From: Alphaproteobacteria bacterium
GTDB taxonomy: Bacteria; Pseudomonadota; Alphaproteobacteria; ATCC43930; Allostellaceae
DNA length: 33,928 nt
Assembly: GCA_020852355.1 (NCBI GenBank)
Contig: JADZBA010000162.1
Location: 1 to 33,928, forward strand
Direction of reading: 5' to 3'
In this document: one piece after another, positions 32,607-33,928 of the stretch
How the letters are laid out: every line of letters begins with the position of its first letter
Position numbering within the stretch: the stretch's first letter is position 1
Translations under genes and position numbers: made by a program
Notes under the pieces: model-generated
The model's input: only the letters and a program-made list of their open reading frames with translations
What the model was told of the DNA's origin: nothing
Database searches by the model: none

Positions 32607-33479
32607 ATGTCGAAGCGCGCCACCTTTCGCGCCAAGCTGCAGCAGAAGCCGCTGACCGCCATCATCGGCGCGCACAACCCGCTGGGCGCGCGGCTCGCCG
32701 AGGAGGCGGGCTTCGACGGCATCTGGGCGAGCGGCTTCGAGCTCTCGGCCTCCATGGCGGTGCCCGACGCCAGCATCCTCACCATGACGCAGCATCTCGA
32801 GATGACGCGCGCCATGGATGCCGCCATCGCCATCCCGGTGGTGGCCGACATCGACACCGGCTTCGGCAACGCCACCAACGTCATCCACGCGGTCCGCCAG
32901 TACGAGGCGGCGGGCGTCGCCGCACTGGTGATCGAGGACAAGACCTTCCCCAAGGACACCAGCCTGCTCGCCGGCGGCCGGCAGGAGCTCGTGCGGATCG
33001 CCGAGTTCGAGGGCAAGCTCGCCGCCGCGGTGGCGACGCGGCGCGACCCAGACCTGCTCGTCGTCGCCCGCACCGAGGCGCTGATCGCCGGCCTCGGCCA
33101 GGAGGAGGCGCTCGCCCGCGCACGGGCCTACGAGAAGGCCGGCGCGGACGCCATCCTGATCCATTCCAAGCGCAAGACGCCGGACGAGATCGTCGCCTTC
33201 GTCGAGGCGTGGGACGGCGCCATCCCGCTCGTCCTGGTGCCGACCGCCTATCCCGACCTGACGGAGGCGCGCATCCGCGATCTCGGCAAGGTCCGGCTCG
33301 TCATCTACGGCAACCATGGCGTCCGCGCCGTCGCCCAGGCGCTGGCCGACACCTTCCGCCGCATTCGCGCCGACGGCGGCGTGCTGGGCGTCGAGAAGGC
33401 CATCGCGCCGACCGAGCGCGTGTTCGCGCTGCAGGGGGTCGAGCAGATGAAGCGCGAGGAGGAGAAGTTCCTGCGGTGA
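32607..33479 (+). CDS. pphA: Probable phosphonopyruvate hydrolase (PEP mutase/isocitrate lyase superfamily)
   Basis: This 290-residue TIM-barrel enzyme has the Mg-binding region ADIDTGFGNATNV (residues 80-92) and a gating loop E110-D-K-T-F-P-K-D-T118-S119. PEP mutases have EDKxFPKxNS with Asn at the position occupied here by Thr118. Thr at this place is the feature reported for phosphonopyruvate hydrolase of Variovorax sp. Pal2, which cleaves the C-P bond to pyruvate and phosphate. GRQELVRI, ARTEALIAGLGQ, ILIHSKRKTPDEI and IYGNHGVRA also agree with that enzyme as I remember it. No transaminase or phosphonate transporter is nearby. An oxaloacetate- or dimethylmalate-acting relative is the alternative, but the EDK..PK loop argues against it. 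Confidence 0.8.
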   Translation: MSKRATFRAKLQQKPLTAIIGAHNPLGARLAEEAGFDGIWASGFELSASMAVPDASILTMTQHLEMTRAMDAAIAIPVVADIDTGFGNATNVIHAVRQYEAAGVAALVIEDKTFPKDTSLLAGGRQELVRIAEFEGKLAAAVATRRDPDLLVVARTEALIAGLGQEEALARARAYEKAGADAILIHSKRKTPDEIVAFVEAWDGAIPLVLVPTAYPDLTEARIRDLGKVRLVIYGNHGVRAVAQALADTFRRIRADGGVLGVEKAIAPTERVFALQGVEQMKREEEKFLR

Positions 33480-33510
33480 TCGCCGGCGGACCGAAGGATC
33501 CGACGCCCGG

Positions 33511-33928
33511 TCAACCGAACTCCGGCCCCGCCAATGCGTAGAGCCGGTCGATCCGGTCGAGGGCCGGATCGTCGCCCAGGACCATGCGGGTGAAGCCGCG
33601 CTCGGCGGCGAAGCCCGCGGCCTCGAGGAACGCGCGGATGCCCGGCGCGTCGTCGCGGATGTCGATGACCGTCGGGCCGGCGATCGTTCGTCCTGCCGCG
33701 GCCGCGAGGGCCGCAGCGAGGGCCGCATCGTCGGCCACCACCGGACCGATGCTCGCGGCCTTCGTCCCGTCGCGGCCCATGGCGTAGCCGACGATGCGGC
33801 CGCCGCGCGTGGCGACCCACGCGGCACGCGGCAGGCGCGTGCGCAGATGCGCCAGGAGGAACGCGCGATCGCCGCCGGCCGCCGCCGCGTCGTAGGCGGC
33901 GACGGCGTCCATGTCGGTCGCCGTCATG
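33511..33928 (-). CDS. GNAT-family N-acetyltransferase, C-terminal part (cut by window edge)
   Basis: The visible 138 codons correspond to the second half of double-domain GNAT proteins (about 280 residues). TATDMDAVAAYDAAAAGGDRAFLLAHL starts the second domain; GYAMGRDGTKAASIGPVVADD and the C-terminal RMVLGDDPALDRIDRLYALAGPEFG are typical of it. An ATG at 33927 exists, but the match to the middle of the family pattern suggests that it is internal and the first acetyltransferase domain lies beyond the right edge. It converges on the phosphonopyruvate-hydrolase gene with 31 bases between them. The substrate is unknown. Confidence 0.75.
   Translation of the reverse strand, partial: MTATDMDAVAAYDAAAAGGDRAFLLAHLRTRLPRAAWVATRGGRIVGYAMGRDGTKAASIGPVVADDAALAAALAAAAGRTIAGPTVIDIRDDAPGIRAFLEAAGFAAERGFTRMVLGDDPALDRIDRLYALAGPEFG

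Overview
The window is GC-rich throughout, with G or C at most third codon positions. It is packed with ABC and TRAP uptake systems, CoA-ester enzymes and small catabolic operons. This suggests a metabolically versatile free-living alphaproteobacterium, possibly of the Rhodospirillales type. That placement is inferred from gene content and base composition only; no rRNA or other marker gene is present. I see no rRNA, tRNA, CRISPR array, insertion sequence or phage gene. Nearly all the DNA is coding, and no gene-free stretch exceeds about 235 bases.

Left part (1-8495). A branched-chain amino-acid-type ABC operon (livG, livF, start of a binding protein) runs leftward out of the window. Facing away from it is an IclR regulator, followed on the same strand by a family III CoA-transferase/racemase carrying the alpha-methylacyl-CoA racemase catalytic residues, a possible 62-residue ORF, a complete three-gene TRAP transporter (Q, P, M), a 3-hydroxyisobutyrate-dehydrogenase-like enzyme and a carboxymuconolactone-decarboxylase-like protein. 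This looks like one operon for importing and using an organic acid, perhaps 2-methyl-branched. A strong hairpin separates the TRAP binding-protein gene from the large permease gene.

Middle-left (8551-16639). A polar amino-acid ABC transporter (ATPase, binding protein, two permeases) is co-directional with an enolase-superfamily (muconate-lactonizing type) enzyme. It diverges from a second set: a DadA-like FAD oxidase, a TauD-like dioxygenase and an MlrC-family metallohydrolase. Together they look like a pathway for an unusual amino acid or amino-acid derivative.

Middle (16651-21027). A glutathione S-transferase, a VOC-family protein and a 798-residue protein combining repeat, glycosyltransferase-like and methyltransferase domains lie in one leftward group. 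Next to it is a DUF433/DUF5615 toxin-antitoxin pair.

Right (21080-30806). A six-gene leftward operon encodes a PhyH-type dioxygenase, an ABC permease and ATPase with no binding protein, a Gfo/Idh/MocA oxidoreductase, a DUF993 aldolase-like protein and a TIM-barrel isomerase. About 4 kb away a TetR regulator diverges from an orphan NMT1/THI5-like binding protein, which is probably the missing transporter component. Both promoter regions carry the same GTAAC-N6-GTTAC inverted repeat, and I see it nowhere else in the window. This split regulon is the strongest candidate here for an undescribed catabolic system. A D-aminopeptidase-like serine hydrolase and an MBL-fold hydrolase lie between the two halves.

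Right end (30807-33928). A REP-like imperfect palindrome is followed by an acyl-CoA synthetase and a PEP-mutase-superfamily enzyme whose gating loop has the threonine expected of phosphonopyruvate hydrolase. A GNAT acetyltransferase is cut by the window edge.
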